Source: Scalesia atractyloides
Lineage: Eukaryota > Streptophyta > Magnoliopsida > Asterales > Asteraceae
Direction of reading: 5' to 3'
Length of the DNA stretch: 64,000 bases
NCBI GenBank assembly: GCA_947069175.1
Contig: CAMTDV010000022.1
Span: forward strand, 37,475,476 to 37,539,475
Shown one piece after another: positions 10,641 through 22,292 of this stretch. Each line of letters opens with the position of its first letter. Positions within the stretch are counted from its first letter, which is position 1. A model generated the notes under the pieces. That model searched no databases. It saw nothing but the letters and a program-made list of their open reading frames with translations, and was not told the origin of the DNA. A program made the position numbers and the translations under genes.

Positions 10641-11850
10641 GGCAAATGTTGTGGCAGATGCCTTGAGCAGGAAAGAACGATTGAAAACATTATAGGTACG
10701 AGCTTTAGAAATGATGATCCAGACAACTTCACAACTCGGGTGCCGAAGCACAATAAGAAGCATTGAAACCAGAAAGCATTCTAGCGGAATCATTACCGGG
10801 AATGGAAAAACAATTGGAACCGAACAAGGATGGAACTTTATATTTCATGGGAAGGATCGGATTCCCTATTGTGGTGAGTTGCGAGACTTGGCGCTAGACG
10901 AAGCACACAAATCCAAGTACTCGGTACACCCAGGATTGGATAAAATGTACCAGGATCTGAAAGAATATTATTGGTGGCCGAATCTCAAGGGAGATATTGC
11001 GACCTATGTTGGGAAATGCCTGACTTGTGCAAAGGTCAAGGCCGAATACCAAAACCATCTGTCTATTACAACAACCTGAAGATCCCGATTTGGAAGTGGG
11101 AACAGATATCAATGGATTTCATTACAAAATTATCCCAATCCTCTCGAGGTCATGACATGATTTGGGTTATCATTGATCGGTTAACCAAATCAGCTCACTT
11201 CTTACCCATTCGCGAGAAAGACAGTACGGAGAGAAACTAGCTGAACTGTACCTGAAGGAAATCATGGCACGACATGGAGTGCCAATCTCGATAATCTCTG
11301 ATAGAGATGGTCGCTTTGTGTCACGGATCTGGCAATCATTTAAAAATTCGTTTGGTTCTCGCTTAGATTTAAGCACAACTTTTCACCCGCAGACTGATGG
11401 TCAAAGCGAGCGAACCATCCAAACGTTGGAAGACATTCTTTGGGTCCGTGTGATGGATTTAGGCAGAAACTGGGATACTCATTTACCGTTGGTAGAGTTT
11501 TCCTACAATAACAATTATCACACCAGTATCAAGGCCGCGCCATTTGAAGCACTATATGGACGTAAAGTGCCGATCGCCGTTATGTTGGGGGAAGTCGGTG
11601 ACAGACAACTCATTGGTCCCGAATTAGTACAAGAGACCACAGACAAGATACTTAAGATCCGTGAGCGTATCAAAGCAGCCCGAGATAGACAAAAGAGCTA
11701 CACAGATCGAAGACGCAAACCATTATCCTTCGAGGTAGGATACAAAGTATTGTTAAAGGTCTCACCTTGGAAAGGCGTAGCTAGATTCGGAAGCGCGGAA
11801 AGCTCAACCCGAGATATATTGGACCTTTCGAATTCTGGCAAAGATTGGTA
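10641..11850 (+). pseudogene. Integrase of Gypsy-1
   Basis: An HHCC zinc domain is visible as HPGLDKMYQDL...YYWWPNL...CLTCAKVK (about 10900-11040). The core has the first Asp in MDFITKLS (about 11113), the second Asp in ISDRDGRF (about 11297) and the Glu in APFEALYGRK (about 11539), completing a DDE triad. Frameshifts near 11070 and 11235 separate the parts. The 208-residue ORF at 11264-11890 is the longest undamaged stretch of the element. It inserts the cDNA into the genome. Confidence 0.88.
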
Positions 11851-12128
11851 CAGTGGCTTACAAGTTAAAACTGCCAGAGGAACTCAATAATGTACACGAC
11901 ACATTTCATGTGTCTAATCTGAAGAAAAGTCCAACTGATGACACAGTTATCATTCTAGCGGATAAGATTCATGTTGATGACAAACTACAATTTACAGAAG
12001 AACCAGTTGAAGTCATAGACTGGAAAGTCCAAAAGACGAGAAGAAGCCAAATCTAACTGGTAAAAGTTCACTGGAATTCGTGTCACGCTCCCGAGTATAC
12101 GTTGGAGCGTGAAGATCAGATCAAGTAA
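11851..12128 (+). pseudogene. Chromodomain-like C-terminus of Gypsy-1 integrase
   Basis: Reads LPEELNNVHDTFHVSNLKK, then EEPVEVIDWKV (about 12003), LVKVHWNS and PEYTLEREDQ, ending at a TAA at 12126-12128. This is the atypical chromodomain of plant chromoviruses, thought to steer integration to chromatin. One stop at about 12054 breaks the block. Confidence 0.75.
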
Positions 12129-12190
12129 AATACCCCCAAGACTCCTTCAGAGGATGCCTCAAACTGAATTTCGGGACGGAATTCTTTTTA

Positions 12191-12202
12191 ATAGGGGGAG
12201 CA
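12191..12202 (+). other. Polypurine tract of Gypsy-1
   Basis: ATAGGGGGAGCA directly before the 3' LTR start at 12203. It primes plus-strand DNA synthesis. Confidence 0.85.
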
Positions 12203-15200
12203 TGTGACAAATGGCAAATAACCGGTAATCCCGTACAACTTAATCACTAATTTTATTTTATAATCTCATGCATATTATCGTAGTTTAATTTCATTACTGA
12301 GTCGTACGTCGTATACTAAGAATTAGGGCAAGTAAATCTGATCATAACATATACTGGTTTCTATTAACACACGGAACAAACCAAAACAATGCCCTAAAAG
12401 TGTTGGTAGAAAGTGTTGGGCGCACTAATTGCGATGACACTAAATTTGTCGGTAAATCCGCTAAAACGAATCAGAACAAGGAAGAGCGGCATGTTAATGC
12501 CACACCTGAGTCCATATGTAAATGAAAACACTTATTTGAGATCAACCATATCAACAATACATAACTTTCCGCTACAACGCCTAAATTGCAAAATTGTCCG
12601 TTTCGACCAAAAAGGCGGCAAATGTCAGTTGTCCGTGAGACTAATTCGGTGAATTCCGGGATGTAATAATAATAATAAAATAATGTTAATCATCCTAAAT
12701 CAATGTGATAATAGCAAAAGACATCATGGTTTCCGGTCATTCGGCAAACAGTGAACAATGCGACCGGAAAACGACCGTTTGTCGAAACGACGAACATTTT
12801 GGTGGCCGATAGCCTCATTCAGGCATCTAGCAAACTAGGTAAGCCTCATTTGAAACTTGGAATCCATCCAACTAACATGAGGTCACGGAAACACAACTTT
12901 CAGAAAAATTCGACGTGGAATATAAAAGTGCCGATACGAGCGAACGATCGAAGAAAGGCATTTCGGCCATCCTAACTCATCGTATATTCATCTAGTGAAC
13001 TAGTTATGCAAATTTTTAGGTCGGAAATGCACTAAGTAGACACCATGACAATTGTGGTGGTCGAAAACAAAAGCTTCCGGTACTAAATAAATAAGTTCGT
13101 TTACTAGCGATTATTGCGTCGATTAATGATCTAACGACATTTCCGTCATCCGAAACTTATATTGGAGGATCAAGTGGATTAATTACCATGTAATAACACC
13201 CTAAACCCTAGTTATATACTAGAGTGCAAGAAAAAACCCCTAATCACAAATACTTAATCTAATGACCAAAATATCTCCTATTTAACATGTGTAAAAAAAT
13301 ATTACACTTTACCCCCCCCACTTATCTTTGACGGTTTCAAGTGGGTCCCACACCCACTTCTTTTGTTGAAAATGGTGGATTAAGGGCATGGTGTGTTGAT
13401 GTGATAAAGATTTGAAAGATGGCATGTTATATTTCATAATTCACCTCATGTTTATTATCATTTTCACTTAAGATTTTTTTACAACATCTCTCCCTCTCTC
13501 CCTCTAAAACTCATGGCTACCACCACCATCTTCACACAACCATTTAGCCACTATAAAACACCATTTTAGACCCACATTAAAACCCTTAAGGACATTCAAG
13601 GAGCTAGAAAGAGTGGAGGACTATTGGAGACATTTTGGAGCTTCATTTTCTTCTTAAATCATCATCTAACTTGTGCACCCATTGTAAGGCAAATTCTTTC
13701 ATAATCTAGCTTATTTTTATGTCTAGATTAATGATGCACATGTTGATCATCTTGAAAATAAAGAAAAGATAAACTAAAAACCCTAACTCACACCATAATA
13801 AACACACTAAATATGATTTGTTTTGTGTTGTTCATGTGTTTATATGATTGTTAGTTAGCATGATAGTGTTATTTATGTTTAAGTAAAGTATAAAAACGGA
13901 TGAACTTGTATGAACAAGGTTAAAAATGAGGATTTAAACATGATGATGTTTAAATCTAAACAAGGTCATCAACTACATCATCCATGAAGATTACTACAAC
14001 TTAAAGAATACTTTACTACACATGAATGATTTTTATAAGAAATAAACATTATTATTTAAGTTGTAACCATCTTAAAAAGGTAGAAATCAAGAGGTTGTAA
14101 GAAATGGACTTGATTTAAATGATATGACAAAGTGGTGATTTAAAAGTGCTAATATATATTGGAAATCTCATCGTGATTTAATAGGATTTTTACCACTAAA
14201 AAGCCATGGATGATGATACATTAATGTTGTAAATAAATAATAGGAAGATTTGTGATGGATTTTTGATCTTGATTATGCGCTTAAACAAGTTTTAAATACG
14301 TTTTTAAAACATGGAAAACCCCATAGTTTAGGGGAAACTATGGCGAAATTTTCTAAAAATCTAATCGCGATTATGACATTATTAATGGGGTGATTAGCGG
14401 GACTAAACGCGATTAGTAACTTAAATCATCATTAAGTAAGTTCTAGTGATAAGGGTTAAACCCTAAACACCCAAGTATTCAACAAGTGATAATATTATAT
14501 ATTATATATATATATAATATATATATATTATATAATAATATATATATTTACAAGTAGAATAAGTAACTCTTATAAATATATATATATATACTTACTTGGG
14601 AAAATAAAAATATGTATACATATTTGTCACCAAGAATTTTGTATAAATATATATGTGTATTGTATGTGTATGTATTTAGAAGCTTATTGTATTCACAATA
14701 AAAATACACAATCATATACAAAAATACAAACACTTGAAAATAATACCAAGTGTTGGTGACATAAACAAATATATTCTTACGATGCGTCGAAACAATAATC
14801 TGACCAACGAAGCAATGCGAACTATAGGCGAAGTGCACCATTACACCGTCGCGTCGACGACCAACGGGTGAATCGCCAACACGAAAAGTCATTAGATAAC
14901 GGGCGATTTGACGAAAACAAGCACATAATAAACGACGCCGATGACCAGTCTAAAATATATATTTAGACGTTTAACATATATATATGTTATTGAAATCAAA
15001 CCGGAAAGTTAATAGTATTATAAGTGTAAGACTTATTAAAAATAGGCTTTTTTAAATAAATTTGGGCTAGGCCCAAATTATAAAAGTCATGGACAAGACC
15101 CAAAATAAATAATATATATGGATAAAGCCCAAAGACATAAATTACATGGGCTAGGCCCACAAAGACATATAATTACATGGGCTATATATATATATATATT

Positions 15201-16244
15201 ATTTAATCGAACAAGCAAACTACCAACGCTACAATAACACTAAAAGTTGTTCTATCATAACAAGAAAATACATAACAAGAATTCAAGATGAACAACGAGT
15301 ATAAGGTCCATTGAGGCCTAGGTGTCTAACAAACTTAATACACATGTAGCTTACACACATGTAGGTTACACACGTGTACAGATACCGACCGTGACTAGTA
15401 CGACTTACGGAAAGCAAAACTATGAGTTCATGTCCTCCTTTCAAATTATTTCAAAGTTTTGTTTCAAAATATCTAGGGGAAATACATGTCATAACAAACA
15501 GTATGTTAGCTATGTGTTTAGTTGATAACACGATCATTTGTGCGTAAGTAGGAGGATAACAATAGTAACCATTAATCACATAGTGACCAAGGTGCAAAAT
15601 AAGTAGATCTATTGAGTTTGAGACCCGCTCCACTCCTGGTTGGTATACCCTTCGGAGTGCTTTTGTGATCCCAATGATGTCAAAGTTGTCTCGGTTTGCT
15701 GACTTACTTATGGCACATATATGTCAGGGTGCCCGCGACACACTGATAGATCCTTAAAATGCAATGATTCTAATAACATACTCGGATTTCATTACTGGAT
15801 TTGAAGAATGATTTTTTATACGAAACATTAACTACATGAACTCGCCAACTTTACATTGACTTTTTAAAATTACATGTGTTTCAGGGCGCAAGGCATGAGC
15901 TGGTGATATGATTCGGGTATGGGAAAATGTCAATTCAACGATGTACCATCTTTGGAGGGTTTGCCTTTTATATCCCAACTTCGTTTGGGTATATAGGGGT
16001 CAAAAACTCATCATGCATTTATAACGAAAACAATATTTTATTTTGAAGCAATGTATTTTGAATCATGTTTATGATGACAAGTTGAAACAGATAACAACAT
16101 GAAATCACTTCTGCATGGTTGTATTTATGGAATGAAACTTATTAATAGTATGGCATCGTTGTTAATTTATATTGTTTACTAAATTGGATGCAATGATTAC
16201 CTAATAGTCACACACGTGCGCTTCCACTACGAGAGGGTGTGACA
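12203..16244 (+). repeat. 3' LTR of Gypsy-1 (4042 bp)
   Basis: TGTGACAAATGG to GGTGTGACA, colinear with 1267-5504. Differences from the 5' copy include about 28 bases at 12284-12311, an extra (TA)n palindrome near 14488-14545, an insertion near 13870-13920, and loss of most of the TGGGCTAGGCCCA array (only about 15060-15185 remains). Confidence 0.93.
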
Positions 16245-16249
16245 TATTG
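16245..16249. repeat. Target site duplication, right copy (TATTG)
   Basis: Second copy of the TATTG duplication, directly after the 3' LTR of Gypsy-1. Confidence 0.93.
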
Positions 16250-19200
16250 TTTTCTGATCTGGTTGCTAATTTTAACAACCTTAAGAAGGGTAAAGCTTTT
16301 TTGATACACCCTAGGTTGTTGAGTTTCTGTTTACAAAAACAAGTTTCTAAGTCTGATTTTAAACAAGGTGTCACTTGTGAAGTTGGCAGCCTCAAACATG
16401 AAACTTTTACTAGACTCTCAACTCAAAAACCTAAGGTGTTGAAAACTAAAGCAACAGAGACTAAGCAGATTTTGACAACTTCTACAACCACTGCTCCTTC
16501 CTCTGTTGCTGAGCCCACTGCTCTTGGAGACCACAACACTACAACCAGTGTTGTGCAACCCCCAACAGTTAAACCCAAAAAGAAACCAACCAAATCCACC
16601 AAGCCCACCAAACACCCAAAAAAGGTAGCTCTGGAAGATGAGATCCCAGATGTCTTACCTGTGACATAAAAAAGTCACTTATAACCACTACTGCTACTTC
16701 CTCACAACAGATGGTTCAAAGATCTCTGCCATCACAATCTCCTCTTGTTTCCTCACAAAAGGAACAAGTTTTAAGCACATGGATACCACATTTTGAGGCA
16801 TATTTTTCACTTGAGCATTTATTCTCAAGCCCCTCTCCCAGGGCTATGTCTCTTTCTACTCTCGTACCCACTACTCCAATTCCACCCACATTTATACCTT
16901 TGCTTGAGGCAATAGAGAAAACTCAGTCACTCAACAGTCCCTCTCACTCACCCATTAAAGAGAGTGAACCTCCACATTTGACTGAGTCTGAGACAACTCT
17001 ATGTGCTAGCCCATAGGCAATTGAGGAGGTTACACCCTAAGAATTACATGTAACTCTGGGTGGTAGGTCAAGTGAAGCAACTACTACAATTGCAGCTACA
17101 ACAGTAGTTCAGTTCGATAGTGGTTACATAACTAAGACTTCCTTAACGGCAACAACTGTTGAGGCTACAGTTGTATTCTCTGAGCCATTGGAAGTCCCTA
17201 GAACCAAGAACAAGGGGCATTTGGGTCTAATACTATGGAGTTTACTACTGTAGAAGATCCAAATACAACTACCTCTGGTAGGAATTCAGATGATCCTATA
17301 AGATTAGGTTATGAATTAAGGTATAAAGAATTGACGGAGAGGATGTCTTGCATGGAATCATCTATAGATGACCTCAAAACCATGATGAAGCAGGTCCTCC
17401 ATAACTCCCAACCTCAACCATCTCCAACATAAAATGCTGAAGAGCTATGGGAGGTTGTTCAACCAATCATCCTAGCTCAGAGAAACTTGGCAGATATTCA
17501 GCATGAAACTCATATGAAGCTCATCTGTAACATGGTCGAGGCTCGATATAAAGATACACAAACTGATATTAAAGCCATCAAAGACGATTGCTCAAAACTC
17601 CTAGCTCTGCCCTGGTGATCATTCTTCAAGATGACAATGTAGATGATGCCAAAAAAAGGGAGAGAGAAATGCGAAAGTTGCGGCCTGACTCAAAAGTCAA
17701 ACCTCAGGTATAACAACAGCCAGCAACAACAACAACTGCTGAAGCATTCGAAGCGACTTTGGGTAAAGAAATTGATGAATTATTAAACAAAGAAGCTAAA
17801 AGGATTGCAAATGACAGCAAGAAAGACAGGATACACTCGAAGAAAAAGCTTTGAGAATCGTAAAAGAAGTAAAGGCTAAAAAATGGGAAAGGAAGATGTT
17901 GGAAGTCAAGGCAAAGAAGGTCTTCAAGAAGAGCAGGACAACAAACTCTCATCTCTCCTACAACCACTGCTGAGCTACTACAAATGTATCCTCTATCACT
18001 CTACCCACAACAGATGTTTGGGCAGATGTTGTGACAGCAGATGCTTGGGCAGATGTTGTGACAGCAAATGTTGGAACAACAGCTGCTCCAACAGATGTTG
18101 TTCAAACCACTGCCTTGATCACCTTTCCAACCACAACTAAACCACTACCCACACCATCCCGAATTCCCACACATCCACCTTCTCCCAAAATTAAATTCCA
18201 ATGCAAAAGAAAAGCTTTTATGGTTGATGATGATGAAGACAACCAATCACCACTTCCCACCTCATCACAATCCATATCACAACCATCCTTATCACCTCCA
18301 CACTCTCAAACTCTATTTCCCCTACTTCCAACCACGCACCAACCCTCCTCGTTGGTCCCATTGGGTGCAAAATTCCCTTTGGATATTTTATCAGTTAAAG
18401 GTGAGATTGAAGCTTTCTACAAAATAGAAGATCCAAAAAAAAAGAGAATTTCCTTCCTTGCTGGGCATCGAAATACTACGAACTTGGATGAATATCTTAA
18501 GCTGAAGGTAAACAGGCTGAATACATTACAAAAGAAAATTCAAAAGATAAGATGACAGGGCTTTACAACTCTCCTTGCAATACCAACTGAGCAAAGTGAG
18601 AAGAATTGAAGAATTTGCTATGGAGGTGAGTAAGTCTATATCTGAACAACCAACCACTGATGATCCAAAACTGATAGAAGATTATCTTGATCATGTCATG
18701 AAACATAAGCCTTACAAAGCAACAAGGGCACAATTTAAAGGCTGGTTAGGCTAATGAGCTAAAGAAGAAATTGAAAGAATTCATTTTATGCTCAAAGACT
18801 CTTCAAAGAAGCCTACTCTTCCAGTTTGGAAAAAGGCCAAAACTGAAAGCCAAGACCATGTTCTGAAGATTAAGAGAATGAAAGCCGAGTTTGTAGATGC
18901 TTTATATGGAACAACAAGGCAGATTGCTAGATGGTCAGAATCTAAAGTGGTAGATACATACGAAGGTTGGAAATTAAGAAAAAAAGCATCCTTCTATTCC
19001 AAGAAAGCCAATCTATGAGCAAACAACCTTTATTGTTAAACAGACCCTTGGTCCTAAAAGATTAACTTCAAGCACTAGCTTATCCACCATTGCCTTGAAT
19101 CAAGCAAAGAGGTAAAAGCTGGTAGAAGAAGAAGATCAAAGGATGCATGAGGAATTGAGAAAAGAGGGAATAAAGAACCAACTTTTGTTTGGCTTAGATG

Positions 19201-19525
19201 TTGCAAGTGAGAAGCTTAGAGCCTTAATATCCACACATGTATGTAGACCAACCTCACCACACTCATAAAAAATAACGCTACTCCCAAGAAAACAATCTGA
19301 CTGAAAAATTCTAAAATGGAAGTCGAACAAAGACAACCATGAATTGACCTTGCTGAGGTCAGATGGTAGAGTTCAAAGGATAAGGATGGAGGAGCATACG
19401 GTCTATATGTAGCTAATCTCCAAGACTTGCTGCATCTTGAGCTTGAAAGGGATGCAGAAGACATGATTGCCCTGGACTTTGTAATGTTTAGCGGACAACA
19501 AGTAATCATAATAAAGTTCTTTTAA
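16250..19525 (+). pseudogene. 3' part of the split extra-ORF family gene
   Basis: Continues the reading broken at 1261: FSDLVANFNNLKKGKAFLIH, parallel to the block KRMFLLYPCFVQLILD of the 55187-52485 copy. A 140-residue open piece (to 16668) is followed by Thr/Ser/Pro-rich low-complexity stretches with many stops and frame changes (pieces at 16711-17016, 17235-17432, 18031-18555, 18788-19018). A further recognisable block is FPLDILSVKGEIEAFYKIED (about 18373-18432), followed by a Lys-rich, probably coiled segment. The last frame runs through LQDLLHLELERDAEDMIALD to a TAA at 19523-19525. No enzyme domain is seen. Function unknown. Confidence 0.6.
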
Positions 19526-19630
19526 TGTTTAGTTTTGGCATCATTACTATTCTATTTGATCACTTTCATCTATTATCAATCTAAGTTATCTTCCTTACAT
19601 TCTGTATGAACAAATCAGTGATCTTAGGCT

Positions 19631-19641
19631 GAGGGGAGATT
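19631..19641 (+). other. Polypurine-tract-like sequence after the split gene
   Basis: CTGAGGGGAGATTGGGAG lies about 105 bases after the stop at 19525. In Copia-B the related ORF is also followed by a GGGGGAAA tract and then the 3' LTR. This suggests the split gene is the tail of a copia-type element with an LTR starting near 19640. Not proven, because no matching 5' LTR is in the window. Confidence 0.35.
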
Positions 19642-20066
19642 GGGAGTCATATACAAGTAATCATAATTATGAAAGCATGACAATGAAAATAATCTCTAAC
19701 CGTTATGAAAACCACTGACTATACTGTGTTATAGTCACTAACCACTGAAGCAAACACAATGAAAATTGCCACTAACTCATTGATCAGAAACCACTGATTC
19801 AACCACTGACTCACTAACCACTAATGTAAACCACGGACTCACTAATCAAAAACTGTTGATGCAAAACCACCGATTCAACCACTGAATCACTAACCATTGA
19901 TGTTATAGTCAACTTTTTGTACACCTGTCATGGATAGAGCCATTTTCAATACCAAACCTTTTAGTTACAATTAGTTACAATCTACCTTAAACTGACATAT
20001 TCTCAGTTACTCTTCTAAGTACCAGGTTTGGCATAAAATACATAATTAGAGAAACAATGTGTTTTA

Positions 20067-20251
20067 TTAGCTGAAAATTAGATAACAAACCACACAAAAT
20101 GACACCAAAAAAGATACAGAAAAGAAAAAAAAGGTAAGAATGCCAATCCAATTTCTCATCCAAATCTTCATTGCGATCAGTCTCTCATTCTTGATGTTTT
20201 TGTCCCCTGAACCTTTGAATTCCTTAGATAGGAGCCGATTTCCGTACACAG
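20067..20251 (-). pseudogene. Exon-like piece with C-terminal membrane segment, copy 1
   Basis: On the - strand an acceptor-like TCCTTTCAG precedes a 61-codon reading with LSKEFKGSGDKN, IAMKIWMRNWIG and a hydrophobic tail (SVSFLVSFCVVCYLIFS) ending at a TAA, followed at once by CTAATAAAACA, a polyadenylation-like signal. An in-frame stop lies just upstream of the acceptor, so this reads as a last exon rather than a whole gene. The same peptide, with mostly conservative changes, is encoded at 23723-23547. The parent gene is not recognised. Confidence 0.35.
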
Positions 20252-20726
20252 CTGAAAGGACCTACTCTAGGCGAAGCTGATCAATCAATCAATCAACAAG
20301 AAATATGCCCAATAATATGGTAGTGAAGATCTTTTCTTGTTGATTGGTGAAGCGGTTGTGTGGATGGTGGTGACACCGATGCTGTTTTTGTGGACGCTAT
20401 TTCTGGGTATAACCGTGAGTGGGTTTTTGGCTTTGATGATATTTGGCCATCATCATCATCATATGCATCCCACCCTCGTCATTTCAGATGGAATCCAAAA
20501 TAGTGTTTACACTAGCATAGGTCTCTCCATCTCATCCAAACCTTCCTCAAGAACAAAGCAGACAAAATGACATATGACTGTCATCAATCTCTTGGTCTTG
20601 AGGATTTGTCCATCTCATTTAGCAAAATCTTTTAGAACACACAGCTTACAGGTTTGCTATATGTTATTTTGATCTTTTTGGCGTTTTAATTTGAACAAGG
20701 TGAGGTTTATCTCAATAAAATTTTGT

Positions 20727-20790
20727 TGAATGAGATGGACAACATTGTTAAGCTCACTTAATAACCTAAGAATGTTGTCCACCTCATTCA
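20727..20790. repeat. Hairpin with 20-base arms (recurs at 24197-24263 and, degraded, near 23023-23080)
   Basis: Left arm TGAATGAGATGGACAACATT at 20727-20746 and right arm AATGTTGTCCACCTCATTCA at 20771-20790 pair at 19 of 20 positions with a 24-base loop. The copy at 24197-24263 keeps the pairing almost intact. The third keeps only the right arm well. Confidence 0.75.
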
Positions 20791-21424
20791 GTGAAACTTT
20801 ACGGAGAACAAAAGTGATGTTATAAGAAATGAGGTTTGCCATATGGTATTTAGTAAACTATGGCATTTGCCTTCGGTGCAATCAATGGAAGGGCCTAACG
20901 TTGTTTATATAAGATGTTTTTGGCACGTAGTTTGGGCGGGAATTATCTATAGGTTACTGTTCGTTTAGTAATAAAAGATGGCACATCCCTTTATTAAGTT
21001 ACTGTTTGTTCAGCTTTATCTGTTAAATCTGCAAGTTGTAATCCTATCCTCTAATCAGAAACTACTCATGACAAACCACTGCTAACACACCGACAGTATT
21101 TGTATAGAGCAAAACCACTGATGCAACCACTGACTAACTAACCACTGATGTTATACTCAGCAGTGGTTGTCCAGCAGTGGTTGTCTACCACCAACAGTGT
21201 TTGCCTAACATCTGATGTTATATCTAGAAGTTAAGGGTAAAGTCCGAATTTTCTTCATTCGATATTAAATAGTATTAAAAAATTTTGACTTTGAAAATAT
21301 AAAAAATTACACGCTACAATTAACACTTCCTAGGATATCTACTACTCTCGCCTTTTTCCAAGCAATTTCATTTTTTCTTTAATTTGAAGATCAGCTAGCA
21401 TATCTTCCAATCCTATTTAAGCAG

Positions 21425-21604
21425 CTATGTGATAAACTCTTCTACTATATCTTTGAACTCTGATGGAGGAGAATGGACAACTTCATCTAGCAGTGCAATG
21501 GTACTCAAGGTTTCCTTATAATAATTGTCACTTAGCATCGCAACTATATGGTTGACTTCTTCATTTGTCCTCTGTTCTTGGAGTGACCGTCTTGAAATTT
21601 TCAT
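21425..21604 (-). pseudogene. Short coding-like piece, unknown protein
   Basis: From an ATG at 21604 the - strand reads 59 codons without a stop: MKISRRSLQEQRTNEEVNHI, then VAMLSDNYYKETLSTIALLD and a short acidic end, to a TAG at 21425-21427. Codon use and composition look coding, and after the stop another frame continues with LEDMLADLQIKEKMKLLGKR. It could be a captured gene fragment. No family recognised. Confidence 0.3.
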
Positions 21605-22142
21605 TTTAACAGCGTTCGTGTCTGCCCAGTGTTAGAAGGATCTGTTTGCCATTTAAAAAATAGTGTGAGTGTTTTTGGATGGTTCGTTTTTGGATGAACA
21701 AACTTCTAAAAGTGAATTGATTATGTGTTCAACTAAGCTAAGCATGAGCCTTTTAAAGTCTTTAAAATTTTGATATGCTAAATGAAGAGATTACTCCTAA
21801 TGATGATAACCTGCTTTTTAAGGTTTAAGTTTGTTCGTTGGGTTTCTAGATATTTAATTTTACTTCTTTTCCCATGAAAACTCATTTTTCAAAGGTTTTG
21901 CATTAAATGCACAAGGTTTTTGAATACACGTTTTCCCTCTTAAATCATTAAATAAAGACATGGTTTTTAAATATAAATATTTATTTAATGGTTGCATTTA
22001 AATCTGACATTTGGGCTAGGAGATATTTCACTATCTAATACCTTTGCCAATTCAAATGTTTTATCATCGTAGACCGATTCACTCAGTGAAAATAGAAGAG
22101 CAATTGTTATTGTTTTGCATTAGTTCTTACAAATATATTAAA

Positions 22143-22292
22143 ATGGCATCATATACTTTTGCACAGTCTGACAAATTAAAGCAACGATTTATTAAACAAA
22201 TCGAAGACCAGGTTTATGCTGATAGGTCTACTCTTCAAGAGTTGAAAAGGTGTTTTAATAGACTGCAATGTGGTCTACTGACGAGAGACTAG
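22143..22292 (+). CDS. Small ORF of 49 residues, unknown
   Basis: MASYTFAQSDKLKQRFIKQI continues to a TAG at 22290-22292. The composition is charged and probably helical (ELKRCFNRLQCG near the end). The frame is open upstream to 22044 as well. It lies between ACCACTGAT units and has no supported promoter or partner. It could be a gene remnant or chance. Confidence 0.25.
   Translation: MASYTFAQSDKLKQRFIKQIEDQVYADRSTLQELKRCFNRLQCGLLTRD

Larger units (their letters stand above)
1267..16244 (+). mobile_element. Gypsy-1: complete Ty3/gypsy LTR retrotransposon with very long LTRs (chromovirus, Del/Tekay-like)
   Basis: About 15.0 kb, with paired LTRs (4238 and 4042 bp), a 5 bp TATTG target duplication, a tRNA-Met primer site, a polypurine tract, and internal order leader ORF, gag with zinc knuckles, protease, RT, RNase H, integrase, chromodomain-like tail. 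The order RT before integrase makes it gypsy. The C-terminal EEPVEVIDWKV block and the multi-kilobase LTRs point to the Del/Tekay chromovirus group; the lineage is inferred. Gag and pol carry many stops and frameshifts, so the element cannot be autonomous. The two LTRs differ at a few positions per 60 bases by eye and by one large array difference, so insertion is not very recent. Confidence 0.93.
20037..21230. repeat. Duplicated block, copy 1 (partner 23517-24720)
   Basis: Both copies share, in the same order: GAGAAA.AATGT with TTTTATTAGCTGAAAATTAG, GACACCAAAAAAGATA, TTTTGTCCCCTGAACC, GATATTTGGCCATCATCATC, the CTCAATAAAATT hairpin, GGGCGGGAATT, and a terminal ACCACTGAT unit. The copies differ by substitutions and small indels but remain colinear over roughly 1.2 kb. 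Confidence 0.85.

Noticed and set aside
1267..16244. Integrated pararetrovirus
   Set aside because: LTRs, target duplications, a primer site next to the LTR and an integrase are present, which identifies an LTR retrotransposon.
20337..20570. ORF with a poly-His run and a hydrophobic N-terminus
   Set aside because: The His run is a CAT triplet repeat. The second copy of the block breaks this frame, so constraint is unlikely.
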